This document shows, piece by piece, positions 34,986 to 44,595 of a stretch of 64,000 bases of DNA. Position numbers and translations under genes: made by a program. The notes under the pieces are model-generated. The model made no database searches. It was not told the origin of the DNA and worked only from the letters and a program-made list of their open reading frames with translations. Every line of letters starts with the position of its first letter. The first letter of the stretch is position 1. The stretch covers positions 2,232,001-2,296,000 of the forward strand of contig NZ_CP033073.1 of the NCBI RefSeq assembly GCF_003675325.1, in the 5' to 3' direction. The DNA comes from Streptomyces dangxiongensis. GTDB taxonomy: Bacteria > Actinomycetota > Actinomycetes > Streptomycetales > Streptomycetaceae.

Positions 34986-35558
34986 ATGCGACGAGTGATG
35001 CGATACGTAGCGTTGTGGGCGGTTGTGCTGTGCGGGGCGGTGACGGCCGCGCTGTCCGTGCCGGCCTGGGCGGACGACCCGCCGCCTCAGGTGCCCGGGG
35101 CTCCGGTCCCGGCGGTGGGCCGCGTCTGGCCGGTGGGTGTCCGGCCGACGGTGGTGCGAGGCTGGAAACCGCCGGCCACGGTGTACGGCGCCGGGCACCG
35201 GGGGGTGGATCTGGCCACGCCGGCCGGCGCCCCGGTACGCGCGGTGGCCCCCGGTCGGGTGTCCTTCGCGGGCCGGGTGGCCGGGCGGGGCGTGGTGTCG
35301 GTGGAGCTGACGGGAACGGATCTCCGGACCACCTACGAGCCGGTGAGCCCTTCCGTGAGCGAGGGCGCCGAGGTGGAGGCGGGCGGGGTGGTGGGGGTGG
35401 TGGAGCCGACGGGCTCGCACTGCGCGAGGACGGCGTGCGTGCACTGGGGCGCGCTGAGAGGCGGGACGTACGTGGACCCCCTGTCCCTGCTGCCCCCGTG
35501 GCTGCTGCGGCGAGGCCCGTCGAGACTCCTGCCGGTACTGGGCGTACCGCTGCCGTGA
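34986..35558 (+). CDS. Secreted M23 (LytM-type) peptidase
   Basis: 190 residues. Signal peptide [20 protein letters not shown] ending before WADDPPP, then an M23 domain. Zinc ligands appear as HRGVDL (His and Asp) and the second motif as CVHWG, with the usual HxH reduced to V-H. Such proteins cut peptidoglycan cross-bridges or act as degenerate regulators; the missing first His makes activity uncertain. ATG at 34986 has GGGAG 9 bases upstream. Divergent from rpsB, as in related genomes. Confidence 0.85.
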   Translation: MRRVMRYVALWAVVLCGAVTAALSVPAWADDPPPQVPGAPVPAVGRVWPVGVRPTVVRGWKPPATVYGAGHRGVDLATPAGAPVRAVAPGRVSFAGRVAGRGVVSVELTGTDLRTTYEPVSPSVSEGAEVEAGGVVGVVEPTGSHCARTACVHWGALRGGTYVDPLSLLPPWLLRRGPSRLLPVLGVPLP

Positions 35559-35665
35559 CCAGCGATCGGGCAGGCCCGGGAGACGGGGCACAGCCGACAC
35601 CCACCCGCGCGAAACCGGCGACCGTCCGGACCCACGGAAGCGGGGGGCGGCGGGACCGCGGGGAC

Positions 35666-35826
35666 GGCGGTGGCGGCGGTGGCGGCGGTGGCGGCGGTGG
35701 CGGCGGAGACAGCCGGACGACCGGGGCTGTCCCGGACGGCCGGGACAACCGGACGGCCGGACGGCGGGGCGGCGGGGCGGCGGGGCGGCCGGACGGCGGG
35801 GCGGCGGGGGCGGTGGGGGCGGTGGG
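35666..35826. repeat. GGCGGTGGC and GGCGGGGC simple repeats
   Basis: 35666-35706 is an exact 9-base repeat (GGCGGTGGC) of over four units. 35757-35826 is a looser G-rich repeat of GGCGGGGC/GGACGGCGG running up to the end of the leftward TetR gene. It lies between two convergent genes. Open frames through it have no coding character. Confidence 0.8.
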
Positions 35827-35827
35827 G

Positions 35828-36409
35828 TCAGCCTTGGATGCCGCGCAGGGCCATGGTCACCGCGGCGTCCGTCACCACGAAGGGGTCCTCGGCCGCTCCC
35901 AGCTCGATCCGCCGGACCGCCGCGTCCACGACCCCCTGCAACAGCATCGCCGCCAGCCGGGGCTGGCCGTGCCCCAGCTCCCCCAGCGCCTCGACGATCA
36001 TCGCGACCAGTCCCCCGTGGGCCGCCCGGATCTTCTCCCGCGCCCCGGCGTCCAGCTCACTGGCGGAGATGGCCACGACCGCCCGGTGCCGCCGGTCCCC
36101 GACCAGGGCAAGCTGCTGCCGGACATAGGCCTCGACCTTGCCCTCGGGTGACTCGGCGCGCTCCATCGCCGCCGCGACCTCCGCCGCCCACACCGGGAAG
36201 TCGGCCTCGCACAGCTCCTCGACCACGGCGGCCCGGGACCGGAAGTACTCGTACACCGACGACCGCGCGAGCCCCGTCCGCTCGGCGAGCGCGGGAAAGG
36301 TCAGCGCCTCCGTCCCGCCCTCGGACAGCAGGGACCGGGCCGCGTCCAGCAGGGCGGCTCGCTGCATCGACCGGTGCTCGGCCACGGAGGCCGCTCGAAT
36401 CCTTGGCAC
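35828..36409 (-). CDS. TetR-family transcription regulator
   Basis: About 193 residues. N-terminal [42 protein letters not shown] (recognition helix) and [11 protein letters not shown]. The ligand-binding half is helical. GTG at 36409 or 36418 starts it, neither with a clear ribosome site. It follows whiG on the same strand with a 41-base gap and may be co-transcribed. Target genes unknown. Confidence 0.88.
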   Translation of the reverse strand: MPRIRAASVAEHRSMQRAALLDAARSLLSEGGTEALTFPALAERTGLARSSVYEYFRSRAAVVEELCEADFPVWAAEVAAAMERAESPEGKVEAYVRQQLALVGDRRHRAVVAISASELDAGAREKIRAAHGGLVAMIVEALGELGHGQPRLAAMLLQGVVDAAVRRIELGAAEDPFVVTDAAVTMALRGIQG

Positions 36410-36450
36410 GTCGACCACTTTACGGACGCGCCCGGGCCAACGGGAGCGAC

Positions 36451-37293
36451 TCAGCGCCCGAAGCTCGCCAGCTTCGCCCGTAGCTGGAGCACCGACTTGG
36501 TGTGGATCTGACTGACCCGGCTCTCGGTGACGCCGAGCACGTTGCCGATCTCGGCGAGGGTGAGCCCCTCGTAGTAGTACAGCGTGACCACGGTCTTCTC
36601 CCGCTCCGGCAGCGTGTTGATGGCCCGCGCGAGAAACCGCCGCAGCTCCCGGTCCTCGGCCACCTCCACCGGGTTGTCGGCGGCGGTGTCCTCCAGCGTG
36701 TCCATGAGGCTGAGCCGGTCCCCGCCCTCGCCGCCGACGTGCAGCAGCTCCTCCAGGGCGACGACGTTGGCCAGCGACAACTGGCTGAAAACGGCGTGGA
36801 GTTCCTCGACCTCCATACCCAGTTCGACGGCGACCTCGCTCTCCGACGGCGTCCGCCGCAGCCGCGCCTCCAGGGTGGCGTAGGCGCGCTCGACGTTGCG
36901 CGCCTTCTGCCGGACCGAGCGGGGGATCCAGTCGAGCGCCCGCAGCTCGTCGATCATCGCGCCGCGGATCCTGGTGATCGCGTACGTCTCGAACTTGATC
37001 TCCCGGTCGATGTCGAACTTCTCGATCGCGTCGATCAGCCCGAAGACGCCGGAGGAGACGAAGTCCGCCTGCTCCACGTTGGGCGGCAGGCCGACGCTGA
37101 CCCGGCCCGCGACGTATTTCACGAGCGGCGAGTAGTGCAGGATCAACTGCTCCCGCAGCCGGTCGTCCCCCGTCGCCTTGTACGACCGCCACAGCTCGTC
37201 GAGCGTCGAGGGAGCGGGCGGCCGCACGTTGCCACCGTCGCGGGCGGCTGGGGGGATCGCCGCCCGGTCGGACCCGGAGGTGTGCTGGGGCAT
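36451..37293 (-). CDS. whiG: Sporulation sigma factor WhiG
   Basis: 280 residues, the length of Streptomyces WhiG, a FliA/SigD-class sigma factor that commits aerial hyphae to sporulation. Region 2 ([16 protein letters not shown], then [17 protein letters not shown]) and region 4 HTH ([20 protein letters not shown]) are intact, with region 3 [22 protein letters not shown] at 37293 has AAGG 6 bases upstream. It is known to be held in check by the anti-sigma RsiG in Streptomyces; that gene is not in the window. Confidence 0.96.
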   Translation of the reverse strand: MPQHTSGSDRAAIPPAARDGGNVRPPAPSTLDELWRSYKATGDDRLREQLILHYSPLVKYVAGRVSVGLPPNVEQADFVSSGVFGLIDAIEKFDIDREIKFETYAITRIRGAMIDELRALDWIPRSVRQKARNVERAYATLEARLRRTPSESEVAVELGMEVEELHAVFSQLSLANVVALEELLHVGGEGGDRLSLMDTLEDTAADNPVEVAEDRELRRFLARAINTLPEREKTVVTLYYYEGLTLAEIGNVLGVTESRVSQIHTKSVLQLRAKLASFGR

Positions 37294-37606
37294 TCGTCGC
37301 CTTGTGCCGTTCTGCCGTGAAGTGCCGTGACTTACTGCGAGGTGGGAGCGGGTGGGCCGAAGTGGGCTGACTGGGTGAGGTGTCGGTCTGGTGCCGGGTT
37401 GGCGCGGTCTGCACCACCACCTTCGTGAGCGTAGCGTGACTGAGGAGTCGCGGTGTGCGAACAGTGCGGCACCACCCGTGCGCGGGGCGCTCCCGCCCGG
37501 CGGGGGACCGCGGTCCGCGGCTCGCTGTGGGTGACCGACGGCAGGGGCCAACTCCGGGAAACTCCAAGGCCGTCGGCGATTCCCCCGGACGGCCGAACAC
37601 ACCCGG
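37294..37606. other. Intergenic region upstream of whiG
   Basis: 313 bases between the dprA stop and whiG start, both leftward. It holds the whiG promoter region; three short repeats of (A)CGGCA lie just before the ribosome site (37296-37335). No gene seen. In S. coelicolor, from memory, many extra genes lie at this point; here there are none. Confidence 0.5.
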
Positions 37607-38768
37607 TCAGCACGGACGGTGACCACCCCGGACCGAGATCATCGCCTGGCGTGTCAACTTCCAGCCATCGCCGTGTCGTTCGACGTAACCAAGTGCTCGG
37701 AGTTCGTACAGTCTCGCGATCGCCTCATCCTGTGTCGTACCGGCGCCGAGCGCGATCTCCCTGGTGGGGGCGGCGCGGTCGCCGGGCAGGGCGGCGAGGA
37801 CGGTCCGGGCGGCCGGCTCCAGCAGGTCGCGCGGGAGGACAGGGCCGCGCCGGGCCGGCGCCAGGTCACCCATGTCGCCCACGAGTTCCACGACGTCCGC
37901 GGCGTCGGTGACCAGGGTCGCCTCGTCGCGCAGCAGCTCGTGCACGCCGGCGGAGAGGGCGCTGGTGACCGGGCCGGGCACGCCCATGGTGAACCGGCCG
38001 AGGCGCTCAGCGGCCCGCGCGGTGGCCAGTGAGCCGCTGCGGCGGGCGGCCTCCACGACGACGGTGCCCCGGGTCAGGGCGGCGATCACCCGGTTGCGCA
38101 GGATGAACCGGCTCTGGGTCGGATGGTCCCCGGGCGGCAACTCGCCCACCAGCAGACCCTGTTCCGCGATCCGGTCGAGCAACGCGGCGTGGCCGCGCGG
38201 GTAGGGCCGGTCGACCCCGCAGGCCAGGACGGCGACGGTGGCACCGCGGGCGGCGAGTGCGCCGCGGTGGGCGGCGCCGTCGATGCCGTACGCGCCGCCC
38301 GACACCACCACCCAGCCGCGCTCGGCGAGGTCCGAGGCGAGGGTGGCCGCCACGTGGATGCCGTACTCGGTGCACGCGCGGGCCCCCACCACGGCGACGG
38401 ACCGCAACGCCCACATCCGCAGGCTCGGCCGGCCCCGCACCCACAGGCCGACCGGCCGGGCGTCCCCGAGATCGTCGAGCTGACGTGGCCACTCGGTGTC
38501 CCCCCGGGCACAGGAACCGCCCTCCCGCGGCCCGCGCCAGGTCGAGGTCCCGCTCCGGCTCGGCCCGCCCGGCCCGGGCGAGGAGCCCCGCCCACCGGGT
38601 CCCGCCCACCCCCGGCAGCGGCTCCCCGCCGCACCGCAGCCGCCGCACCACCTCCCCCACGCCGAACTCCCGCACCCACCGCCCACCGACCTCGTCCCCC
38701 GGCTCGACCACCCGCGCCAGGAGAACCCGGCCGAGCCGTTCGTCGCCGGGATCCCCGGCCGCGGTCAT
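37607..38768 (-). pseudogene. dprA: DNA-processing protein DprA, frameshifted in N-terminal part
   Basis: About 386 residues if repaired. The start at ATG 38768 (MTAAGDPGDERLGRVLLA) runs in one frame to FLCPG. A run of six C at 38500-38505 shifts the frame; the rest (GDTEWPRQLDDLGDARPV onward) is in another frame to the stop at 37607. DprA core motifs are intact: SVAVVGARACTEYG, SGGAYGIDGAAHRGAL, CGVDRPYPRGH and RFILRNRVIAALT. It loads RecA on incoming single-stranded DNA. One extra base in the homopolymer explains the break, so a sequence error is likely. It starts 1 base after the comM stop. Confidence 0.8.
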
Positions 38769-38769
38769 G

Positions 38770-40392
38770 TCAGCGCTCCGATCGCCATCGGCACCCCTCG
38801 CGGGGGACGCCGGTGCGCAGTTGCAGGGCCAGGGCCACGTCGGTCGCGTCCGGCCGGTCGTGCCCGACGAGGTCTGCCACCGTCCAGGCGACGCGCAGGA
38901 CCCGGTCGATGCCACGGGCGGTGAGCACGCCCCGCTCCAGGTTGCGTTCGGCCTCGTCCATCGCCCCGGTGACGGCCTGGTACCGGCTGCGCAGTTCCCG
39001 GCCGGGCACCTCGCTGTTGGTGTGCCACGGGGTGCCGGCGAAGCGGGCGGCCGCCCGTTCCCGGGCCTGCCGCACCCGGTGCGCCACGGTCGCCGTCGCT
39101 TCACCCCGAGCGCCGGGCTCGGTGAGCTGGGACCGGGTGACCGGATCGACCTCGACGCGCAGGTCCACCCTGTCGAGCAGCGGCCCGGACAGCCGGGACT
39201 GGTAACGGCGGATCACCGACGGGGGGCACTCGCACAGCGAGTCGCGCACCGAGAACCGCCCGCAGGGACAGGGGTTGGCCGCCAGGACCATGAGGAATCT
39301 CGCCGGGAACCGGACCACGCCGGCGCTGCGCGCGATGACGACGTGCCCCGACTCCAGTGGCTGGCGCAGCGCGTCCAGGGTCTGGCTGCGGAACTCGGGC
39401 GCCTCGTCCAGGAACAAGATCCCCCGATGGGCCAGGGACACCGCTCCCGGGCGGGCGAAGCCCGGTCCGCCGCCGACGAGTGACTGCATCGTGGCCGAGT
39501 GATGCGGTGCGCAGTAGGGCGCGACATCGATGAGCGGCTTGCCCGGTGGCAGCAGTCCCGCGACCGAGTGCACCGCCGTCACCTCCAGCGACTCCTCCCG
39601 GGTGAGCCGGGGAAGGACGGCGGGCAGGCGCTCGGCGAGCATGGTCTTGCCCGCGCCGGGCGGCCCCTCGAGGAACAGGTGGTGGCCTCCGGCGGCGGCC
39701 ACCTCCACGGCGGTACGGGCGGAGATCTGCCCCACGACGTCCGCCAGATCGTGATCCTGGTCGTGCTGTGCGGCGCCGTTGCTGTGCATGCCGGTCGCGG
39801 CGCCCGTGCCCGGTACCCGCAGTCCCGCCAGGAGCGGGTCGGGGCGACCATGATCGTCCGGAGCTTCGTCGGGGACGGGTTCGTCGGTCAGAACCGCGAT
39901 GAGCTGCCGCAGACTGCGCACGCCGAGCACGGACACACCCGGGACGAGCGAGGCCTCGGCAGCCGCGCACTCGGGCACGACCACCTGCTCGTACCCTGCG
40001 TCGGCCGCGGCCAGCACGGCGGGCAGGATGCCCCGTACCGGCCGGACCCGGCCGTCCAGGCCCAGTTCTCCGATCATGACGATGTCGGCGAGTACCCGCG
40101 GATCGATGCGCTCGGCGGCACCGAGCACCGCGCATGCGACGGCCAGGTCGAAGCCGGAGCCGGCCTTGGGCACCGAGGCCGGACTGAGTCCGACGGTCAG
40201 CTTCTTCTGCGGCCACTCACCCCCCGAGTTCACCACCGCCGCCCGGACCCGGTCGCGGCTTTCCGTCAGGCTCTTGTCCGGGAGGCCCACCAGGGTGAAC
40301 GCGGCGACGCCGGGTTCGAGGTCGGCCTGGACCTCGACGGCCACGCCCTCGACGCCGACCAGGGCCACCGAGCACGTACGGGCGAACGCCAT
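38770..40392 (-). CDS. YifB/ComM-type Mg-chelatase-like AAA+ ATPase
   Basis: 540 residues. N-terminal domain begins MAFARTCSVALVGVEGVAVE, typical of the family. The AAA+ core has Walker A GPPGAGKTMLAERL, sensor and Walker B FLDEAPEF, and the C-terminal part RVDLRVEVDPV. ComM-type helicases promote branch migration in natural transformation; in Streptomyces the role is untested. Its ATG directly follows the yraN stop and it is one base from dprA, an operon with them. Confidence 0.92.
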   Translation of the reverse strand: MAFARTCSVALVGVEGVAVEVQADLEPGVAAFTLVGLPDKSLTESRDRVRAAVVNSGGEWPQKKLTVGLSPASVPKAGSGFDLAVACAVLGAAERIDPRVLADIVMIGELGLDGRVRPVRGILPAVLAAADAGYEQVVVPECAAAEASLVPGVSVLGVRSLRQLIAVLTDEPVPDEAPDDHGRPDPLLAGLRVPGTGAATGMHSNGAAQHDQDHDLADVVGQISARTAVEVAAAGGHHLFLEGPPGAGKTMLAERLPAVLPRLTREESLEVTAVHSVAGLLPPGKPLIDVAPYCAPHHSATMQSLVGGGPGFARPGAVSLAHRGILFLDEAPEFRSQTLDALRQPLESGHVVIARSAGVVRFPARFLMVLAANPCPCGRFSVRDSLCECPPSVIRRYQSRLSGPLLDRVDLRVEVDPVTRSQLTEPGARGEATATVAHRVRQARERAAARFAGTPWHTNSEVPGRELRSRYQAVTGAMDEAERNLERGVLTARGIDRVLRVAWTVADLVGHDRPDATDVALALQLRTGVPREGCRWRSER

Positions 40393-40755
40393 TCAGGCCA
40401 CCCCCCGCGCGTGCTCGACGGACGGGGCGCCGCGGCGGGGCAGCAGCACGCCGATCAGGTCGATGCGGACCCCGCCCGGCGGTGCCCCGCCGTGGGCCTG
40501 GATCCAGTGTTCGGCGAGCCGGCGCAGCCTGGCGGCCTTCTCGGGGGTGACGGCGGCCATCGGATGCTCGTAGTCACCGCCCCTGCGGGTCTTCACCTCG
40601 CAGACCACCAGCGCGTCGCCGTCCCGCGCCACGATGTCGATCTCGCCGGACCGTCCGCAGCGCCAGTTGCGCTCCAGGATCGTCATGCCGGTCTCGGCGA
40701 GCCGCCGGGCGGCCAGGTCCTCGCCGTACTTGCCGATCGCTTCTCGTGCGTTCAT
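40393..40755 (-). CDS. UPF0102 / YraN-family nuclease-fold protein
   Basis: 120 residues. The PD-(D/E)xK-like family signature is clear: [40 protein letters not shown] with the Glu-x-Lys pair, and [19 protein letters not shown] at 40755 has GGAGG 10 bases upstream. Commonly found next to rnhB, comM and dprA; exact substrate unknown. Its stop joins the comM start. Confidence 0.92.
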   Translation of the reverse strand: MNAREAIGKYGEDLAARRLAETGMTILERNWRCGRSGEIDIVARDGDALVVCEVKTRRGGDYEHPMAAVTPEKAARLRRLAEHWIQAHGGAPPGGVRIDLIGVLLPRRGAPSVEHARGVA

Positions 40756-40881
40756 GTCGGCACCACCTCCGGCGCCAACCGTCACGCGTTCCGCCGATCC
40801 GTGTTGATCTTGGTGGACGGATCGGCGGTTGTGGAGAACTCCCTCACCCGAACGGGCGGCGGACGGGGAACCCCCAGGTCA

Positions 40882-41190
40882 TCAGCCGCTCGGGAGTTCC
40901 AGGTCGCTCTTGTTCAGCTCTTCGATGTTCACGTCCTTGAACGTCAGGACGCGAACCTGCTTGACGAAGCGTGCCGGTCGGTACATGTCCCAGACCCAGG
41001 CATCGGCCATGCTCACCTCGAAGAACACCTCACCCTGGACCGAGTGCACCTGCATCTCGTAGTCGTTGGTGAGATAGAAGCGCCGCTCGGTCTCGATCAC
41101 GTATTTGAACAGACCGACGACATCTCGGTACTCCCGGTAGAGCTTCAGCTCCATCTCGGTCTCGTACTTCTCGAGGTCCTCGGCGCTCAT
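40882..41190 (-). CDS. DUF2469 family protein
   Basis: 102 residues, highly charged: SAEDLEKYETEMELKLYREY at the start, FKYVIETERRFYLTNDYE in the middle and LTFKDVNIEELNKSDLELP at the end. This small actinobacterial family is strongly conserved and always near yraN/rnhB, with no known role. First of the DUF2469-yraN-comM-dprA series. Confidence 0.9.
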   Translation of the reverse strand: MSAEDLEKYETEMELKLYREYRDVVGLFKYVIETERRFYLTNDYEMQVHSVQGEVFFEVSMADAWVWDMYRPARFVKQVRVLTFKDVNIEELNKSDLELPSG

Positions 41191-41247
41191 GGCATGTTCC
41201 CCTTCAGCCGTGCGATCCCACCCATTGTGCGCCAGTCCGGCATTCCC

Positions 41248-41766
41248 TCAGACGATTTCCGTGTCGAGGGTCACGGGCCTGGCCGGGGGACCTTCGACGA
41301 GCAGCGTGCGCAGCAGCTCGGCGAGTCTGGTCGGATACACCGTCTCATGTGCCCGGGTCAGTTCCTGGCACGTCCACCAGCGCGCTCCGGCGACAGTGCG
41401 CCGTTCCAGCTCCGTCAGCCCCGTCGCCGCGACGGCCGTCCGTGCCGTACGGGCCAGGTAGTACCACTCGTCCTGGTCCCAGCGGCGGCCCGCGAACGGG
41501 AACGAGCAGCGGCGCCGCCAGAGCACGGGGCCGAGGTCGACATCGGTGATGCCGGTCTCCTCGGCGAGTTCCCGCAGCGCGGCCTCCTCGCGTGTCTCGG
41601 CCCCCTCCAGGCCGCCGCCGGGCGTGAACCACCAGTCGTCGGCCGGATCGTCCGGCTCGTGGCCGTGCAGGAGCAGGATGCGGTCCCGCGGGTCGAGCAG
41701 CACCACCCGGGCCACCTTGCGCACCCCGCGCTCACCCTCGGCCGGCTCCACGCTCTCAGCCGGCAC
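41248..41766 (-). CDS. Nudix hydrolase
   Basis: 172 residues. The Nudix box is complete: GGGLEGAETREEAA followed by LRELAEETGI (Gx5Ex7REUxEExGU). It hydrolyses a nucleoside diphosphate linked to another moiety; which one is not visible. GTG at 41766 overlaps the end of the preceding signal peptidase gene by 11 bases, so it is the last gene of the sip operon, where a mutT-like gene is known in Streptomyces. Confidence 0.9.
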   Translation of the reverse strand: MPAESVEPAEGERGVRKVARVVLLDPRDRILLLHGHEPDDPADDWWFTPGGGLEGAETREEAALRELAEETGITDVDLGPVLWRRRCSFPFAGRRWDQDEWYYLARTARTAVAATGLTELERRTVAGARWWTCQELTRAHETVYPTRLAELLRTLLVEGPPARPVTLDTEIV

Positions 41767-42541
41767 CGGTCGTCCCCGCGCGGGCCGTACGGGCGCGGGA
41801 GCGGCCCAGGCGGCCCGCTACCGGGCCGTAGGCGCCGCCCCCGAGGATCAGGACGGCCCCGGCGACGATCATCAGCGCGATCGTGCGCAGCGGCCCGGGC
41901 CGGGACAGCGGGCCGAGCGGTTCGAAGCCGGTGGGGCGGGCGAGCATGCCCTTCCAGGGCCAGACGACGGCGTCCACGCGGGCCGACACGGCGTCACGGG
42001 AGACGGTGCCCCGGGCCGTGTCCGTGAGGTGGGCGGTGGAGTCCAGTGAGCCCTGGCGTTCGTCGCCGAGGAGGAACAGCCGGCCCCGGGGCACGGTCAC
42101 CTCGGGAACGTCCTTGCTCTCGGCCAGACTGCCCTTGGGCAGGTAGGGCTCGTCGATCTGCTTGCCGTTGACCGTCAGCTTGCCGTCGGTGCAGCAGGAG
42201 ACGGTGTCGCCGCCGACGGCGACCACGCGCTTGACCACCTTGGCGTTGTCGACCCAGCTCTTGTCCTCGAAGACGACGACGTCACCGCGCCGCACCTCGT
42301 CCCCGTCGACGCGCTGGGCCATGACCCGGTCACCGGCGTCGATGGTGGGGGTCATGGAGCTGGTGGGCACGGTGTAGGGCCGGTAGACCACCGCGCCCCA
42401 CGCGAAACCGCCGAGGAACAGCACCACGCCCAGCGCCACGGCCAGCCCGGACAACCGCTGCCCGACCCGGCCGCCGCCGGCCCGTGCCGTACCGGTGCCA
42501 CCGCGCTGCGGGGCCGTACGCGTCATGCTCTCGCCACCCAT
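41756..42541 (-). CDS. sipZ: Type I signal peptidase SipZ
   Basis: 261 residues. N-terminal transmembrane helix (SGLAVALGVVLFLGGFAWG), nucleophile Ser in VPTSSMTPTI (about residue 62), general-base Lys in KVVKRVVAVGGD, box D LLGDERQGSLDSTAH, and a C-terminal helix, giving two anchors. It cleaves Sec signal peptides outside the membrane. The Ser box reads S-S-M instead of S-G-S-M. Last of four paralogues in a row; names follow the S. lividans order W-X-Y-Z. Confidence 0.9.
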   Translation of the reverse strand: MGGESMTRTAPQRGGTGTARAGGGRVGQRLSGLAVALGVVLFLGGFAWGAVVYRPYTVPTSSMTPTIDAGDRVMAQRVDGDEVRRGDVVVFEDKSWVDNAKVVKRVVAVGGDTVSCCTDGKLTVNGKQIDEPYLPKGSLAESKDVPEVTVPRGRLFLLGDERQGSLDSTAHLTDTARGTVSRDAVSARVDAVVWPWKGMLARPTGFEPLGPLSRPGPLRTIALMIVAGAVLILGGGAYGPVAGRLGRSRARTARAGTTGAG

Positions 42542-42599
42542 GGACCCGCACCCTACCCGGCGGTACCGAACGGGGGCAGCCCCTGTTTCCCGGCCGGGG

Positions 42600-43613
42600 T
42601 CAGCGCCGCCCGGAGGAGGCCTTCCGCGTGGTCAGGGTCTCCGGCCGGTTCGCGCGCCGGCGCCGCCACACGGCCACCGGCAGCACCGCGGCGACGGCCG
42701 CGCCCTGCGGGGCCACCGTCAGGGACGCGGCGGCGGAGGACTGCCGGTCCAGACCGGGCTGGTCGAAGGTGTCCGGGACGGGCAGGGTGCCCCAGCGGTT
42801 GATCGGCCAGGCCTTGACGATGGCGCGGCCGACGGCCTTGTCGACGGGGACCATGCCGTGGTTCTTGTCGGACTGGTTGTAGCGCGAGTCGCGGGAGTTC
42901 TGGCGGTGGTCGCCCATCACCCAGATGTGGCCCTCGGGGACCTTCACCTTGAACTGGCCGCCCAGGTCGTCCACGGTGCACGGGGTGTTGCCCGGGTAGA
43001 CGTAGGGCTCGATCAGCGCCTTGCCGTTGACCTTCAGCGGGCCGCTGCCCTTGCACTCGACGGTGTCGCCGCCGACCCCGATCACGCGCTTGATGAGGTC
43101 CTTCTCCTCCGCCGACGGCATCAGGCCGATCCAGCTCAGGACCTTCTGCACCGGGTTCGGGTTCGGTGTCGGCTCGCCCGCCAGCCAGTTGTCCGGGTCG
43201 TGGAAGACGACGACCTCGCCGCGCTCGGGTTCGGAGCCGAACCACGGGGTGAGCTTGTCGACGAGGACGCGGTCACCCTGCTGGAGGGTGTTCTGCATCG
43301 AGTCCGACGGGATCGAGAACGCCTGCACCAGGAAGGTCTTGATCAGCAGCGCCAGGACGAGCGCGATGCCGATCAGGAGCGGGAGTTCCTTCCAGAACGA
43401 GCGCGGCTTCGCCGGCCGGCGACCCGTCCCGTCCGTGCCCGCATCCCCGGCGCCACCCGGCCGCTCACCCTCCGGGGTGCCCTCGCCGCCGGTCGTCGCC
43501 TCGTCCCCGGAGGTCATGGCGCCGTCCCGGCCGAGGCCGTCCGGTGCCACGGGACGCCCGCGGTTCTCCTCGCCGTCGTGTCCCGACCGTGCGCCAACCG
43601 CCACATCCCCCAC
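42600..43613 (-). CDS. sipY: Type I signal peptidase SipY
   Basis: 337 residues. A long hydrophilic Gly/Glu-rich N-terminus (about 70 residues) is followed by a TM helix (LLIGIALVLALLIKTFLVQA), Ser in IPSDSMQNTL, Lys in DLIKRVIGVGGD and box E GDHRQNSRDSRYN. A C-terminal helix precedes a basic tail. GTG at 43613 has GAGGAG about 5 bases upstream, although the start lies 149 bases inside the preceding sipX frame. Confidence 0.9.
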   Translation of the reverse strand: MGDVAVGARSGHDGEENRGRPVAPDGLGRDGAMTSGDEATTGGEGTPEGERPGGAGDAGTDGTGRRPAKPRSFWKELPLLIGIALVLALLIKTFLVQAFSIPSDSMQNTLQQGDRVLVDKLTPWFGSEPERGEVVVFHDPDNWLAGEPTPNPNPVQKVLSWIGLMPSAEEKDLIKRVIGVGGDTVECKGSGPLKVNGKALIEPYVYPGNTPCTVDDLGGQFKVKVPEGHIWVMGDHRQNSRDSRYNQSDKNHGMVPVDKAVGRAIVKAWPINRWGTLPVPDTFDQPGLDRQSSAAASLTVAPQGAAVAAVLPVAVWRRRRANRPETLTTRKASSGRR

Positions 43614-44595
43614 GCCAACTCCTCACTCTCTGCCGCCGCCTGCCCCGCATACGCCGCAGGCCCACCACTCCCATAACGAGCGGGAGTTCCGCAGGGGTCG
43701 GGAGCCGGGTCGTTCCGTTCGGATTTTCCTGGGCAACCCTATGCGACGGCCGGTCAGCGGCGGCCGTCCCCGACGCGGAGTCGGTGACACTTGCAAAGGT
43801 TTTAGGTTCCTCCAGGCGCGTCCAGTGGCCGAGCGGCCAGCCGATGACCATGGCCCGGCCGACCACCGAGTCCTCGGACACCGTGCCGCCGTACGGCGTG
43901 TTCTGGTGGAAGCGGGAGTCCGCGGAGTTGCCCCGGTGGTCTCCCATCACCCACAGGCGGCCCTCGGGGACGGTGATGTCGAAGGGCGTGGCGGAGGGCG
44001 CGTCCCCCGGGTACACGTAGCCGCCCTCGGTGAGCGGTACGCCGTTGACGGTGACGCGGCCCTGTGCGTCGCAGCACTTGACGTGGTCGCCGCCGACTCC
44101 GATGACCCGTTTGATCAGGTCCTTCTCGTTGTCGGAGGGCAGCAGGCCGATGAACGCGAGGCCTTCCTTGAGCTGCTTGACGACGACCGGGTCGTTCTTC
44201 TTGGCGGTCTGCTCGTCCTGGAGCCAGCCGCCCGGGTCGTGGAAGACGACGACGTCGCCGCGCTCGGGTCTGGAGCCGAACCACGGGGTGAACTTGTCGA
44301 CCAGGACCCGGTCGCCGATCCGGATGGTCTCCTCCATTGACCCGGAGGGGATCACGAACGCCTGCACCAGGAACGTCTTCAGGACGAGCGCTATGAGGAC
44401 GGCGACGCCGACCAGCAGGGGGATCTCCCGGACTGCCGAACGCCTGCGCTTGCGCTTGACCTTGCGCTGCAGTTTGCGCCGCTCCGCGCGCGTGCGGCCG
44501 CCGCCGCCGGACGCGGAGGTGCGGCGGGCGCCGGTGGGCAGCAAGTCGTCGGCGGGCGTGCCGGGCACGCCGCGCGGTTTGCCGCGGTTACCCAT
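43465..44595 (-). CDS. sipX: Type I signal peptidase SipX
   Basis: 376 residues as read. Basic N-terminus, TM helix (LLVGVAVLIALVLKTFLVQA), Ser in IPSGSMEETI, Lys in DLIKRVIGVGGD, box E GDHRGNSADSRFHQ. Past about residue 310 the sequence turns Arg/Gly rich and overlaps sipY by 149 bases in another frame, so the true end may be earlier and an indel is possible. ATG at 44595 overlaps the sipW end. Confidence 0.85.
   Translation of the reverse strand: MGNRGKPRGVPGTPADDLLPTGARRTSASGGGGRTRAERRKLQRKVKRKRRRSAVREIPLLVGVAVLIALVLKTFLVQAFVIPSGSMEETIRIGDRVLVDKFTPWFGSRPERGDVVVFHDPGGWLQDEQTAKKNDPVVVKQLKEGLAFIGLLPSDNEKDLIKRVIGVGGDHVKCCDAQGRVTVNGVPLTEGGYVYPGDAPSATPFDITVPEGRLWVMGDHRGNSADSRFHQNTPYGGTVSEDSVVGRAMVIGWPLGHWTRLEEPKTFASVTDSASGTAAADRPSHRVAQENPNGTTRLPTPAELPLVMGVVGLRRMRGRRRQRVRSWRGGCGGWRTVGTRRRGEPRASRGTGRPRPGRRHDLRGRGDDRRRGHPGG

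Noticed and set aside
35015..36151. 378-codon plus-strand frame through the GGCGGTGGC repeats
   Set aside because: Runs through simple repeats and opposite the TetR gene; composition typical of shadow frames.
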